A stretch of 11,387 bases of DNA from Desulfobacteraceae bacterium. GTDB lineage: Bacteria; Desulfobacterota; Desulfobacteria; Desulfobacterales; JAABPS01. The stretch covers positions 1 through 11,387 of the forward strand of contig JAABPS010000059.1 of the NCBI GenBank assembly GCA_011391835.1, given 5' to 3'. Below are positions 1 to 5,750 of the stretch, in pieces. Under the pieces are notes generated by a model. It ran no database searches and was not told where the DNA came from. It was given only the letters and a program-made list of their open reading frames with translations. Every line of letters begins with the position of its first letter. The stretch's first letter is position 1. The position numbers and the translations under genes were made by a program.

Positions 1-627
1 TGTCTCAGGGTTGCCGAAAACAACACCAATTTTCATGCGAATCTGATTAATGAAAATAACGGAGGTCATTGTCTTGCTTATTGTTCCTGTCAGTTTTCTC
101 AATGCCTGCGACATCAGTCTTGCCTGAAGGCCCATATGAGCGTCTCCCATCTCGCCTTCAATCTCAGCCCGCGGCACCAGCGCTGCCACCGAATCAATAA
201 CCAGCACGTCAATCGCACCGCTTCGGACAAGCATCTCCGTAATTTCCAGTGCCTGCTCCCCGGTATCCGGCTGGGCCACAAGAAGCTCGTCACAATTCAC
301 GCCCAGTTTTTTTGCATATACAACATCCAGCGCATGTTCAGCATCAATAAACGCAGCAATCCCCCCTTTTTTCTGCGCCTCGGCAACTGCATGAAGGGCC
401 AGAGTTGTTTTACCGGATGATTCAGGGCCAAAAATCTCAGTGACCCGTCCTCTCGGAATCCCGCCAATACCCAGTGCCTTATCCAGTGCAAGAGAACCCG
501 TAGAAATAACAGGAACATCGACAACCGGCTTGCTCCCAAGCTTCATAATCGAACCTTTGCCGAACTGACGTTCTATCTGGACCATCGCGGTCTCTATCGC
601 TTTCTCCTTGTCCGGTAAATCATTCAT
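1..627 (-). CDS. recA: RecA recombinase, N-terminal part (cut by window edge)
   Basis: RecA forms filaments on single-stranded DNA, drives homologous strand exchange and triggers LexA self-cleavage in the SOS response. The minus strand is open from ATG at 627 to base 1 and encodes residues 1-209; the rest lies outside the window. The Walker A motif GPESSGKT is at about residues 67-74. Further RecA landmarks are FIDAEHALD, QPDTGEQALE, VIDSVAALVP, the loop L1 region EGEMGDAHMGLQAR, and FINQIRMKIG followed by FGNPET, where the window ends. The length up to this point matches E. coli RecA almost residue for residue. The start is fixed by a strong Shine-Dalgarno GAGGAGG just upstream. thpR lies upstream on the same strand across a 135-bp gap, so recA may be read both from its own promoter and from thpR. 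Nothing looks broken. Confidence 0.98.
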   Translation of the reverse strand, partial: MNDLPDKEKAIETAMVQIERQFGKGSIMKLGSKPVVDVPVISTGSLALDKALGIGGIPRGRVTEIFGPESSGKTTLALHAVAEAQKKGGIAAFIDAEHALDVVYAKKLGVNCDELLVAQPDTGEQALEITEMLVRSGAIDVLVIDSVAALVPRAEIEGEMGDAHMGLQARLMSQALRKLTGTISKTMTSVIFINQIRMKIGVVFGNPET

Positions 628-632
628 GTTTT

Positions 633-639
633 CCTCCTC
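633..639 (-). promoter_or_regulatory. Ribosome binding site of recA
   Basis: On the minus strand GAGGAGG is followed by five bases and then ATG at 627. This near-perfect Shine-Dalgarno decides the recA start over the out-of-frame ATG at 623. Confidence 0.85.
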
Positions 640-692
640 TAAGTTTCCGAATTGTGCTTACTTGTTACAAATCATCCTGTTTTTAGCCAGCC

Positions 693-707
693 TGTATCTT
701 ACATACA
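693..707. promoter_or_regulatory. Possible SOS/LexA-like operator upstream of recA
   Basis: The sequence TGTAT-CTTAC-ATACA is a perfect 5-bp inverted repeat with a 5-bp spacer, 66 bp upstream of the recA start. The E. coli LexA core is TGTAT-N4-ATACA, so the arms match but the spacer is one base longer. LexA operators of Desulfobacterota vary by lineage, so this is a position-and-symmetry argument only. The minus strand also carries TTCACA and, 17 bases later, TACAGG as a weak promoter pair overlapping the palindrome. Confidence 0.35.
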
Positions 708-762
708 TATAAATGTGAAGAGTCTTGCCAGATCATTGTTGCCGGTATGGCAATCTCTTATT

Positions 763-1329
763 TTATAAAGATACGCTCTTTAATTTTGTATAAACAGCCC
801 CTGAAGGCTGAAGATCGCTGCGAAACAGAGTCACTGTATCCAACTGAAAAGGCTCTGACTCAAAAGCGCTCATGTCTCTCATGGCATCAATCATTTTTTC
901 AGGTGAAACAGATCCTTTTACTCTTCCCAGAGTCAGATGCACTTTAAAAGCTCTTTTCTCTTTTAAAAAACCCATATCGCTTAATTTCTCATCCAAATGA
1001 ATCTGTAACTGTATTAAAGAGGCCGTATCGCCCTTAAGCCCGCACCAGACAACCTGGGGTCTTTTCACTCCCGGAAAAACACCTATCCCTTTTACTGAAA
1101 ACTGCATGGGGCCATAATCTTTGGCTGCATCCGAAATTGCGTCTTCTATTTTGCCTGCATCATCCACATGTATATCCCCAAGAAACTTAAGCGTCAAATG
1201 CATATTTTCCGGTTTCACCCATCGAATCTTAAAGTGGTATGATCTCAGTTCTTCCTGAATCCTTACAACAGAAGATACCGCTTTCCCCGGAAGTTCAATC
1301 GCTATAAAGGCCCTTAAAATCTCCGGCAT
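763..1329 (-). CDS. thpR: RNA 2',3'-cyclic phosphodiesterase (2H family, ThpR/LigT)
   Basis: The 188-residue protein has the two catalytic HxTx motifs that define the 2H phosphoesterase family, HLTL at residues 44-47 and HLTL at 131-134, spaced as in ThpR. The family hydrolyses 2',3'-cyclic phosphodiesters at RNA ends to 2'-phosphomonoesters in the cytoplasm and can show 2'-5' RNA ligase activity in vitro. The N-terminus RAFIAIELP and the segment GVFPGVKRPQVVW are also typical. Length fits the family (about 175-190). An in-frame TGA at 1335-1333 sits just before the ATG at 1329, so no longer start exists; no clear Shine-Dalgarno is visible. Neighbourhood with recA is familiar from many bacteria, often as cinA-thpR-recA; cinA is not seen here. 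The physiological substrate is not established. Confidence 0.93.
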   Translation of the reverse strand: MPEILRAFIAIELPGKAVSSVVRIQEELRSYHFKIRWVKPENMHLTLKFLGDIHVDDAGKIEDAISDAAKDYGPMQFSVKGIGVFPGVKRPQVVWCGLKGDTASLIQLQIHLDEKLSDMGFLKEKRAFKVHLTLGRVKGSVSPEKMIDAMRDMSAFESEPFQLDTVTLFRSDLQPSGAVYTKLKSVSL

Positions 1330-1410
1330 AAATCACGCATGTCCAGCAGTTCAGTATAGCGAAACAGCATTTTTGATTGTACACCAGGTCTCTCTTGTTA
1401 CCCTAAAAAA

Positions 1411-2577
1411 TTAGGCAGGGAGTGTACACTGAGGTTCTCCAATAAAGAACTTTCCCTTTGAAATCCATTCCTTCAAGGTATTGGCAATATCACGGGCCTT
1501 TACGATACTTGAAAGGGGGACTGTGGGGACTTCTTTTCCATTAAATTTTATTAACCCGCTTTTCAGCTCCGCATAGCTTACCTGGCCATAACTTTTTGTA
1601 GCACCATTTGGATAATCATTTCCATAATCAATAATTTGCGTAAAGATATCCTCATCGGAAATAGCTGTCTGTTTCACGATCTCTTCATTTAAAATTGGAA
1701 TCGGAACACCCAGACCAACGGAAAGGGAACATCCATAGCCCTGAATGCTGACGCCGACGAGCCATTCCGGGCTCATTTGTTTCAAGTCTCCCATGACCCA
1801 CATGGTCCCGGCAGGTGCTACCGGTATGCCTTTATCCGTCCGCTTCACTCCTGGATTATGCTGTGTGCCAAACCACGCAACATAGCCTACCCCGCCGCCA
1901 AGAAAAATTCTCGTACCAATCCCGATGGTTTGATAAAAAGGATCATTGAACAAAGGACTCAATTGCCCCGCAGAACAATAATTTGCATTTCCTGCCCTGG
2001 GTTTTAGCGCTCCCATGTAGGTATAAATTATTTTCCCGGATAAATTTACAGCGCAATTATAGTTCTGATAACCGTTTCTCGGATTACAGAGAGTCGCATA
2101 AGGCAGCGTACGAAGGGAAATATCTTTCTCCAGTTCTCTGCGGGGGTAGCAAGTCGTCCCGTAAGCGGTTGCCTTTAAATGGACTTTTTTCCCTGCAACC
2201 AGATCCTGTATCACATGCCCGCCGCCATACTTAAATTCTCCCGGATATACCTTGTTTAATGGATCATCTTCGCATGGCTCTGCAGCACCCAGATAACAAT
2301 CAACAGCGGCAATTCCCGCGTATGCAGAAACATTATTGAGCCATACTTTGGAGGCTTTAATCGTCGGCGTAGCGTGCCCAAAGTTCAATAATACGCCGGA
2401 AGAACACATGGGTGCAAAGGTACCGGTGGTAACAACATCCACATGCTTTGCAGCATTCACCGGCCCTTCAGCTTTTACAATATCAATGATCTCTTCTGCT
2501 GTTACAACAACCGCTTTCCCTGATTTTATTTTTTCGTTAATCTCTTTATACGATTTATTTACCTTCGTCTTTCCCAT
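1411..2577 (-). CDS. Homocysteine biosynthesis protein, DUF39/HcyBio family
   Basis: This 388-residue protein looks like the DUF39 (HcyBio, COG1900) family. In methanogens and in sulfate reducers the family has been implicated in making homocysteine by putting sulfide-derived sulfur onto aspartate semialdehyde, together with a NIL/ferredoxin-domain partner. That partner is not in this window. The methanogen protein carries extra CBS domains; this one ends without them. Family-like stretches are TTGTFAPMCSSG, NNVSAYAGIAAVDCY, YGGGHVIQDL and GTRIFLGGGVGYVAW. Nine cysteines occur (58, 94, 102, 143, 164, 175, 201, 283, 384), consistent with a persulfide mechanism, but which one is catalytic cannot be told from sequence alone. 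The start is ATG at 2577, preceded by Shine-Dalgarno GAGGGA seven bases away. A TTG 39 bp further upstream in frame would add 13 residues that look unrelated. The gene is read towards thpR with an 81-bp gap. Confidence 0.85.
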   Translation of the reverse strand: MGKTKVNKSYKEINEKIKSGKAVVVTAEEIIDIVKAEGPVNAAKHVDVVTTGTFAPMCSSGVLLNFGHATPTIKASKVWLNNVSAYAGIAAVDCYLGAAEPCEDDPLNKVYPGEFKYGGGHVIQDLVAGKKVHLKATAYGTTCYPRRELEKDISLRTLPYATLCNPRNGYQNYNCAVNLSGKIIYTYMGALKPRAGNANYCSAGQLSPLFNDPFYQTIGIGTRIFLGGGVGYVAWFGTQHNPGVKRTDKGIPVAPAGTMWVMGDLKQMSPEWLVGVSIQGYGCSLSVGLGVPIPILNEEIVKQTAISDEDIFTQIIDYGNDYPNGATKSYGQVSYAELKSGLIKFNGKEVPTVPLSSIVKARDIANTLKEWISKGKFFIGEPQCTLPA

Positions 2578-2584
2578 AAAAAAT

Positions 2585-2590
2585 TCCCTC
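2585..2590 (-). promoter_or_regulatory. Ribosome binding site deciding the HcyBio start
   Basis: GAGGGA on the minus strand lies seven bases before ATG at 2577. It favours this ATG over the upstream in-frame TTG at 2616, which has no such site. Confidence 0.7.
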
Positions 2591-2836
2591 TTCGATATGA
2601 CACACCACCATTCCAACTATTCAGCGCTGCAACGAGCTTTCATGCCTGCCCCTTGTATGCCTGATGTGTAACGAAATGTCTTCTCTCTTATTTCAAATAC
2701 CCCTGGAAAACGGACAACGTTTAATGCTATAGGAGCCATGTTAGAATTTTACCAACGCTATAACACATTTGAATCCTTTTAAAAAGGGAGATATTAACAG
2801 TTCAAATACGGATAATCAAGGCCTGTTTTTCGTTTA

Positions 2837-2871
2837 TTGACTTTTAGAAACAACCAAGCTAATTATATAAT
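2837..2871 (+). promoter_or_regulatory. Candidate sigma-70-type promoter for the kdsA operon
   Basis: A perfect -10 hexamer TATAAT lies at 2866-2871. Seventeen bases upstream is TTTAGA (2843-2848), four of six matches to the -35 consensus. A better -35, TTGACT at 2837-2842, is 23 bases from TATAAT, too far for a normal promoter unless another -10 is used. The start of transcription would fall near 2878, leaving a leader of about 145 bases before kdsA. This is an eye reading only. Confidence 0.45.
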
Positions 2872-2880
2872 TTCTAAAAG
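2841..2880. repeat. Perfect 10-bp inverted repeat overlapping the kdsA promoter candidate
   Basis: CTTTTAGAAA at 2841-2850 and its exact reverse complement TTTCTAAAAG at 2871-2880 flank a 20-bp spacer that contains most of the -10 box. The arm-to-arm distance of 30 bp is about three helical turns, so a protein could bind both arms on the same DNA face. No T-run follows either arm, so it is not an intrinsic terminator. It looks like a pair of operator half-sites, but no regulator can be named. Confidence 0.6.
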
Positions 2881-3021
2881 CAAAAAACCTTTGACAGATG
2901 AATAATTCAACGGTGAAACAACGTTTCTAACCGGATAGAAGATATTGATTAACTGGTAAATGATGACAGGGAAACAGCCACTTGAAAATTGACTCCAAAA
3001 ACACTTTACAAATGCAGAAAC

Positions 3022-3846
3022 ATGGCGCACACCGTTAAAATTGGAAATATTATCATTGGACATGGATTCCCGCTGGTTTTAATATCTGGACCCTGTGTAA
3101 TTGAAAATTATGAAACAACATTTTTAATCGCAGAATTTCTTAAAAAACTCTCGGTTAAATTAGACATCCCCCTGATATTCAAGGCCTCTTATGACAAGGC
3201 AAATCGAACATCGATTCGGTCTTTCAGGGGGCCGGGCATTGAAAATGGCCTGGAAATTCTGCAGCGCATAAAGTCAGAGCTCAATATTATGGTGTTGTCT
3301 GATGTCCATCGAATCAGCGAAATAGATAGAGCGGCAAAAGTTCTGGATATCATCCAGGTCCCTGCTTTTTTGTGCAGGCAGACCGATTTTATTTTAGAAG
3401 TTGCTAAAACCAAGAAGCCGGTAAATATAAAAAAAGGTCAATTTCTAGCCCCGTGGGATATGTTAAATGTTATTGAAAAGGTAACGTCCACAGGGAATGA
3501 ACAGATGTTCATCACCGAACGTGGCACCATGTTCGGTTATAATAATTTAGTGGTCGATTTTCGAGGAATTAAGATCATGCAGGATACAGGCTGGCCTGTT
3601 ATCTTTGATATTACCCATAGTATACAACTCCCTGGAGGATCTGGCACACGTTCCGGAGGACAGCGGGAATTTGCGCCTGTTCTGGCAAAAGCTGCAGTAG
3701 CCGCAGGAGTTGACGGAATTTTCATGGAAGTTCATCCGGAACCTGACAAGGCGCTGTGTGATGGCCCGAACTCATTAAGACTCGACACGTTACATGAAAT
3801 GATATCTGTGCTGAAAGCTATCAGAAAAGCCGCTTCAGCAGCCTAA
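3022..3846 (+). CDS. kdsA: 3-deoxy-8-phosphooctulonate (Kdo-8-P) synthase, metal-dependent type
   Basis: KdsA condenses phosphoenolpyruvate with arabinose 5-phosphate to Kdo 8-phosphate, the precursor of the LPS inner-core sugar, in the cytoplasm. The 274-residue protein shows SGPCVIEN (23-30), KASYDKANRTS (54-64), QVPAFLCRQTD (112-122), KKGQFLAPWDM (137-147), TERGTMFGYNNLVVDFRG (165-182), FDITHS (195-200) and GGQREFAPV (212-220). Cys25 replaces the Asn of the E. coli enzyme, and with His199, Glu236 and Asp247 in CDGPNS it gives the metal-ligand set of the metal-dependent class. The start is ATG 3022; a TTG at 2989 could add 11 residues without family resemblance. Neither has a strong Shine-Dalgarno. 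It is the first gene of the plus-strand series, followed by kdsC after 10 bases; the intermediate phosphatase KdsC uses its product directly. Confidence 0.96.
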   Translation: MAHTVKIGNIIIGHGFPLVLISGPCVIENYETTFLIAEFLKKLSVKLDIPLIFKASYDKANRTSIRSFRGPGIENGLEILQRIKSELNIMVLSDVHRISEIDRAAKVLDIIQVPAFLCRQTDFILEVAKTKKPVNIKKGQFLAPWDMLNVIEKVTSTGNEQMFITERGTMFGYNNLVVDFRGIKIMQDTGWPVIFDITHSIQLPGGSGTRSGGQREFAPVLAKAAVAAGVDGIFMEVHPEPDKALCDGPNSLRLDTLHEMISVLKAIRKAASAA

Positions 3847-3856
3847 AAAAACAAAA

Positions 3857-4381
3857 ATGATGATGGCCATCCATAAGGGTCTTGAACACATAGAAGTTCT
3901 TCTGCTGGATGTAGATGGCGTGCTTACAGACGGCAGTATTATCTACAACGATAACGCATCAGAGACAAAGGTATTTAACTCAAAAGATGGTCTGGGAATA
4001 CGGCTGCTGCTGGATGCCGGCATACAGGTTGGCATTATTTCAGGAAGGCGCTCAAACGCACTGAAACACAGATGCCAGAACCTGGGCATTGTTCATGTTT
4101 TTGAAGCAGTTTCCAATAAAGCCGATGAACTAAACAATATACTAAAACAGATAAAAAAAACAGCCGAGCAAGCAGCTTTCATTGGAGATGATCTTCCTGA
4201 TCTGAAGCTTATGAAAAAGGTTGGATTTTCTGTTGCAGTTGCTAATGCCCACGAAATTTTACGGGAGCAAGCAGATATGGTAACATCTGCAAAAGGTGGA
4301 GAAGGAGCTGTAAGAGAAACGTGTGAAGCAATTTTAAAAGCAAAAGGGCTCTGGGAAAAAACACTGGAAAGGTTTTTATAA
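3857..4381 (+). CDS. kdsC: Kdo-8-phosphate phosphatase (HAD superfamily)
   Basis: KdsC removes the phosphate from Kdo 8-phosphate to release Kdo. The 174-residue protein is a compact HAD phosphatase without a large cap domain, the usual KdsC form, which works as a tetramer. Motif I is LLLDVDGVLTDG with nucleophile Asp18 and Asp20; motif II is GIISGR with Ser62; the conserved Lys is Lys88 in SNKADEL; motif III is FIGDDLPD (108-115), binding Mg2+. The C-terminal AKGGEGAVRE motif is also family-typical. Three ATG codons stand in a row (3857, 3860, 3863), none with a Shine-Dalgarno, so the exact start is open and translation is probably coupled to kdsA, 10 bases upstream. The stop TAA shares its last A with the ATG of lptC. 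Confidence 0.95.
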   Translation: MMMAIHKGLEHIEVLLLDVDGVLTDGSIIYNDNASETKVFNSKDGLGIRLLLDAGIQVGIISGRRSNALKHRCQNLGIVHVFEAVSNKADELNNILKQIKKTAEQAAFIGDDLPDLKLMKKVGFSVAVANAHEILREQADMVTSAKGGEGAVRETCEAILKAKGLWEKTLERFL

Positions 4382-4962
4382 TGAAGATTCCAATTAAGAT
4401 TAATTCAAAGACCATTAAGATTTTTTTAATTTCTATTATTGTAGTTACCGTATCTGTTATTATCGGTTATTATATTGGAAGACGCCACACCTTCAGTGGT
4501 CCTGAAGAGCTTGTTTCTGCAATCAAGAATGACGCGTCCATATCCATAGACAAAGTTCATCAGGAAACTACGCGCGATGGCATAAAGGAATGGAGTTTGG
4601 ATGCCAGTTCTGCTCAATATATTATCCAGAAGAAACAAGCCATTTTTAACGAACTGTCTGCAACATATTTTTTAAAAGGGAATAAACAAATATATCTTAC
4701 CGCTGATAAAGGTATTTTAGATACTGAGTCAAGCAACATTGAAATCATTGGTAATGTAGTAGTGAAAAATGAAGATTACAGCCTCAATACAGACGTATTG
4801 TATTATGATCATGAAAACCGTAAAATATACTCCAAAACTCCTGTAAAAATTTTTGATGGCAAATCAAGTCTCATGGCAAATTCGATGTCTATTGACTTAA
4901 ATACAAATCACTTAACTTTTGACGGGGTGAGGGGTGAATTTACCGGGGATATGTCTCTCTAA
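4381..4962 (+). CDS. lptC: LPS export periplasmic/inner-membrane protein LptC
   Basis: LptC is the bitopic inner-membrane subunit of the LptB2FGC transporter; its periplasmic beta-jellyroll receives LPS and passes it to LptA. The 193-residue protein has a single N-terminal hydrophobic segment at about residues 12-33, preceded by lysines, with no signal-peptidase site evident, and then a periplasmic domain. The domain carries beta-strand repeats such as ADKGILDTESSNIEIIGNV and LNTDVLYYDHENRKIYS, typical of the LptC/OstA fold. Length is normal for LptC. It overlaps the kdsC stop by one base. An alternative reading as an LptA-like protein is less likely because the N-terminus is a membrane anchor. 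No lptA follows; lptB begins 64 bases later. Confidence 0.88.
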   Translation: MKIPIKINSKTIKIFLISIIVVTVSVIIGYYIGRRHTFSGPEELVSAIKNDASISIDKVHQETTRDGIKEWSLDASSAQYIIQKKQAIFNELSATYFLKGNKQIYLTADKGILDTESSNIEIIGNVVVKNEDYSLNTDVLYYDHENRKIYSKTPVKIFDGKSSLMANSMSIDLNTNHLTFDGVRGEFTGDMSL

Positions 4963-5026
4963 GTAAAACGCATAATGACCCTGGCGCTAAACAGCAATTG
5001 ACAATAAAAAGGATTGAACAAATACC

Positions 5027-5749
5027 ATGGCGGTACTTTCTCTTAAAAATCTTCTGAAAATCTACAGTGGACGAAAAGTGGTTGATTCTGTGAGCCTGAA
5101 TATTTCAAGCAAAGGTGTGTTCGGGCTCCTGGGGCCCAATGGCGCCGGCAAAACCACAACATTTTATATGGCAATTGGCATGATCAAACCAGATAGTGGC
5201 AAGGTATTTTTGGACGATGAAGATATTACGGATGACCCCATGTATATAAGAGCCAGGCGCGGCATTGGGTATCTCCCGCAAGAGCCTTCCATATTTAGAA
5301 AACTGACGGCAAAACAAAATATTATGGCGATCCTTGAAACACTGGCTTTATCTGCATCAGAACAGTCATCTCGAGCAGACGAGCTTCTGGATGAGCTGGG
5401 TATAAAGCACCTGGCCAATCAAAAAGCCTTCCTGCTTTCAGGCGGAGAAAAACGGCGTCTTGAGATTGCGCGATCCCTCGCAACAAATCCTTCGTTTATG
5501 CTTCTGGATGAGCCCTTCGCAGGAATAGATCCGCTGGCTATTATTGATATAAAAAATATTGTCACTCATCTAAAAAAAAGAGGTATCGGAGTCCTTATTT
5601 CAGATCATAATGTAAGGGATACACTGGGTGTGTGTGATCAGGCATACATTTTAAATGAAGGCAAAGTCATTGAATCCGGCAATCCTAAAAAAATAGCTTC
5701 CAGCGATATCGCTCGCAGAATATATCTGGGAGACGAGTTTAAATTATAA
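5027..5749 (+). CDS. lptB: LPS export ABC transporter ATP-binding protein LptB
   Basis: LptB is the cytoplasmic ATPase dimer that drives extraction of LPS from the inner membrane by LptF/LptG. All ABC motifs are intact in the 240 residues: Walker A GPNGAGKTT (36-44), Q-loop GYLPQEPSIFRKLT with Gln85, signature LSGGEKRR (137-144), Walker B FMLLDEPFAGIDP (157-169) with catalytic Glu162, and the switch His194 in SDHNVRDT. The phrases LPQEPSIFRKLT and SDHNVRDTL are characteristic of LptB rather than of LivF-like ATPases. Shine-Dalgarno-like AGGA lies 13 bases before the ATG, rather far. Downstream, rpoN starts one base after the stop. Confidence 0.96.
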   Translation: MAVLSLKNLLKIYSGRKVVDSVSLNISSKGVFGLLGPNGAGKTTTFYMAIGMIKPDSGKVFLDDEDITDDPMYIRARRGIGYLPQEPSIFRKLTAKQNIMAILETLALSASEQSSRADELLDELGIKHLANQKAFLLSGGEKRRLEIARSLATNPSFMLLDEPFAGIDPLAIIDIKNIVTHLKKRGIGVLISDHNVRDTLGVCDQAYILNEGKVIESGNPKKIASSDIARRIYLGDEFKL

Positions 5750-5750
5750 A

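Larger units (their letters stand above)
2591..3021. other. Divergent intergenic control region between HcyBio and kdsA
   Basis: This roughly 430-bp stretch separates a minus-strand and a plus-strand gene, so it should hold promoters for both. I see no protein gene in it. On the plus side there is a promoter candidate embedded in a perfect 10-bp inverted repeat (2841-2880) and a small palindrome GAAAC-AAC-GTTTC at 2915-2927. On the minus side the best pair is TTGGTA, 18 bases, TATAGC, around 2728-2757, which is weak. The heptamer TTCAAAT occurs at 2692 and 2801 and inverted at 2767-2773. CCTTTT-A-AAAAGG at 2775-2787 is a further short palindrome. I compared the HcyBio leader by eye with the SAM riboswitch classes and saw no match. 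Confidence 0.6.

Noticed and set aside
1402..1415. CCTAA/TTAGG hairpin over the HcyBio stop codon.
   Set aside because: The stem has only five pairs and no T-run follows on the minus strand, so it does not qualify as a terminator.
2614..2643. In-frame ATG with a GGGG Shine-Dalgarno-like run, eight codons, then TAG directly before the TTG that opens the longer HcyBio frame; possible leader peptide or TAG readthrough (pyrrolysine).
   Set aside because: The extra residues do not look like the family, and a good ribosome binding site marks ATG 2577 as the start. The short frame is compatible with chance.
2891..2896. Consensus -35 hexamer TTGACA ahead of kdsA.
   Set aside because: No acceptable -10 box lies 16-18 bases downstream.
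2989..3021. Upstream TTG start adding 11 residues to KdsA.
   Set aside because: The added residues do not resemble KdsA N-termini, and no Shine-Dalgarno favours TTG over ATG 3022.
4975..5001. Eight-codon reading frame between lptC and lptB, considered as an lptA remnant.
   Set aside because: It is too short to compare with anything and has no ribosome binding site.
4998..5003. Consensus -35 hexamer TTGACA just before lptB.
   Set aside because: The hexamer 17 bases downstream is AATACC, which does not resemble a -10 box; an internal promoter is not supported.
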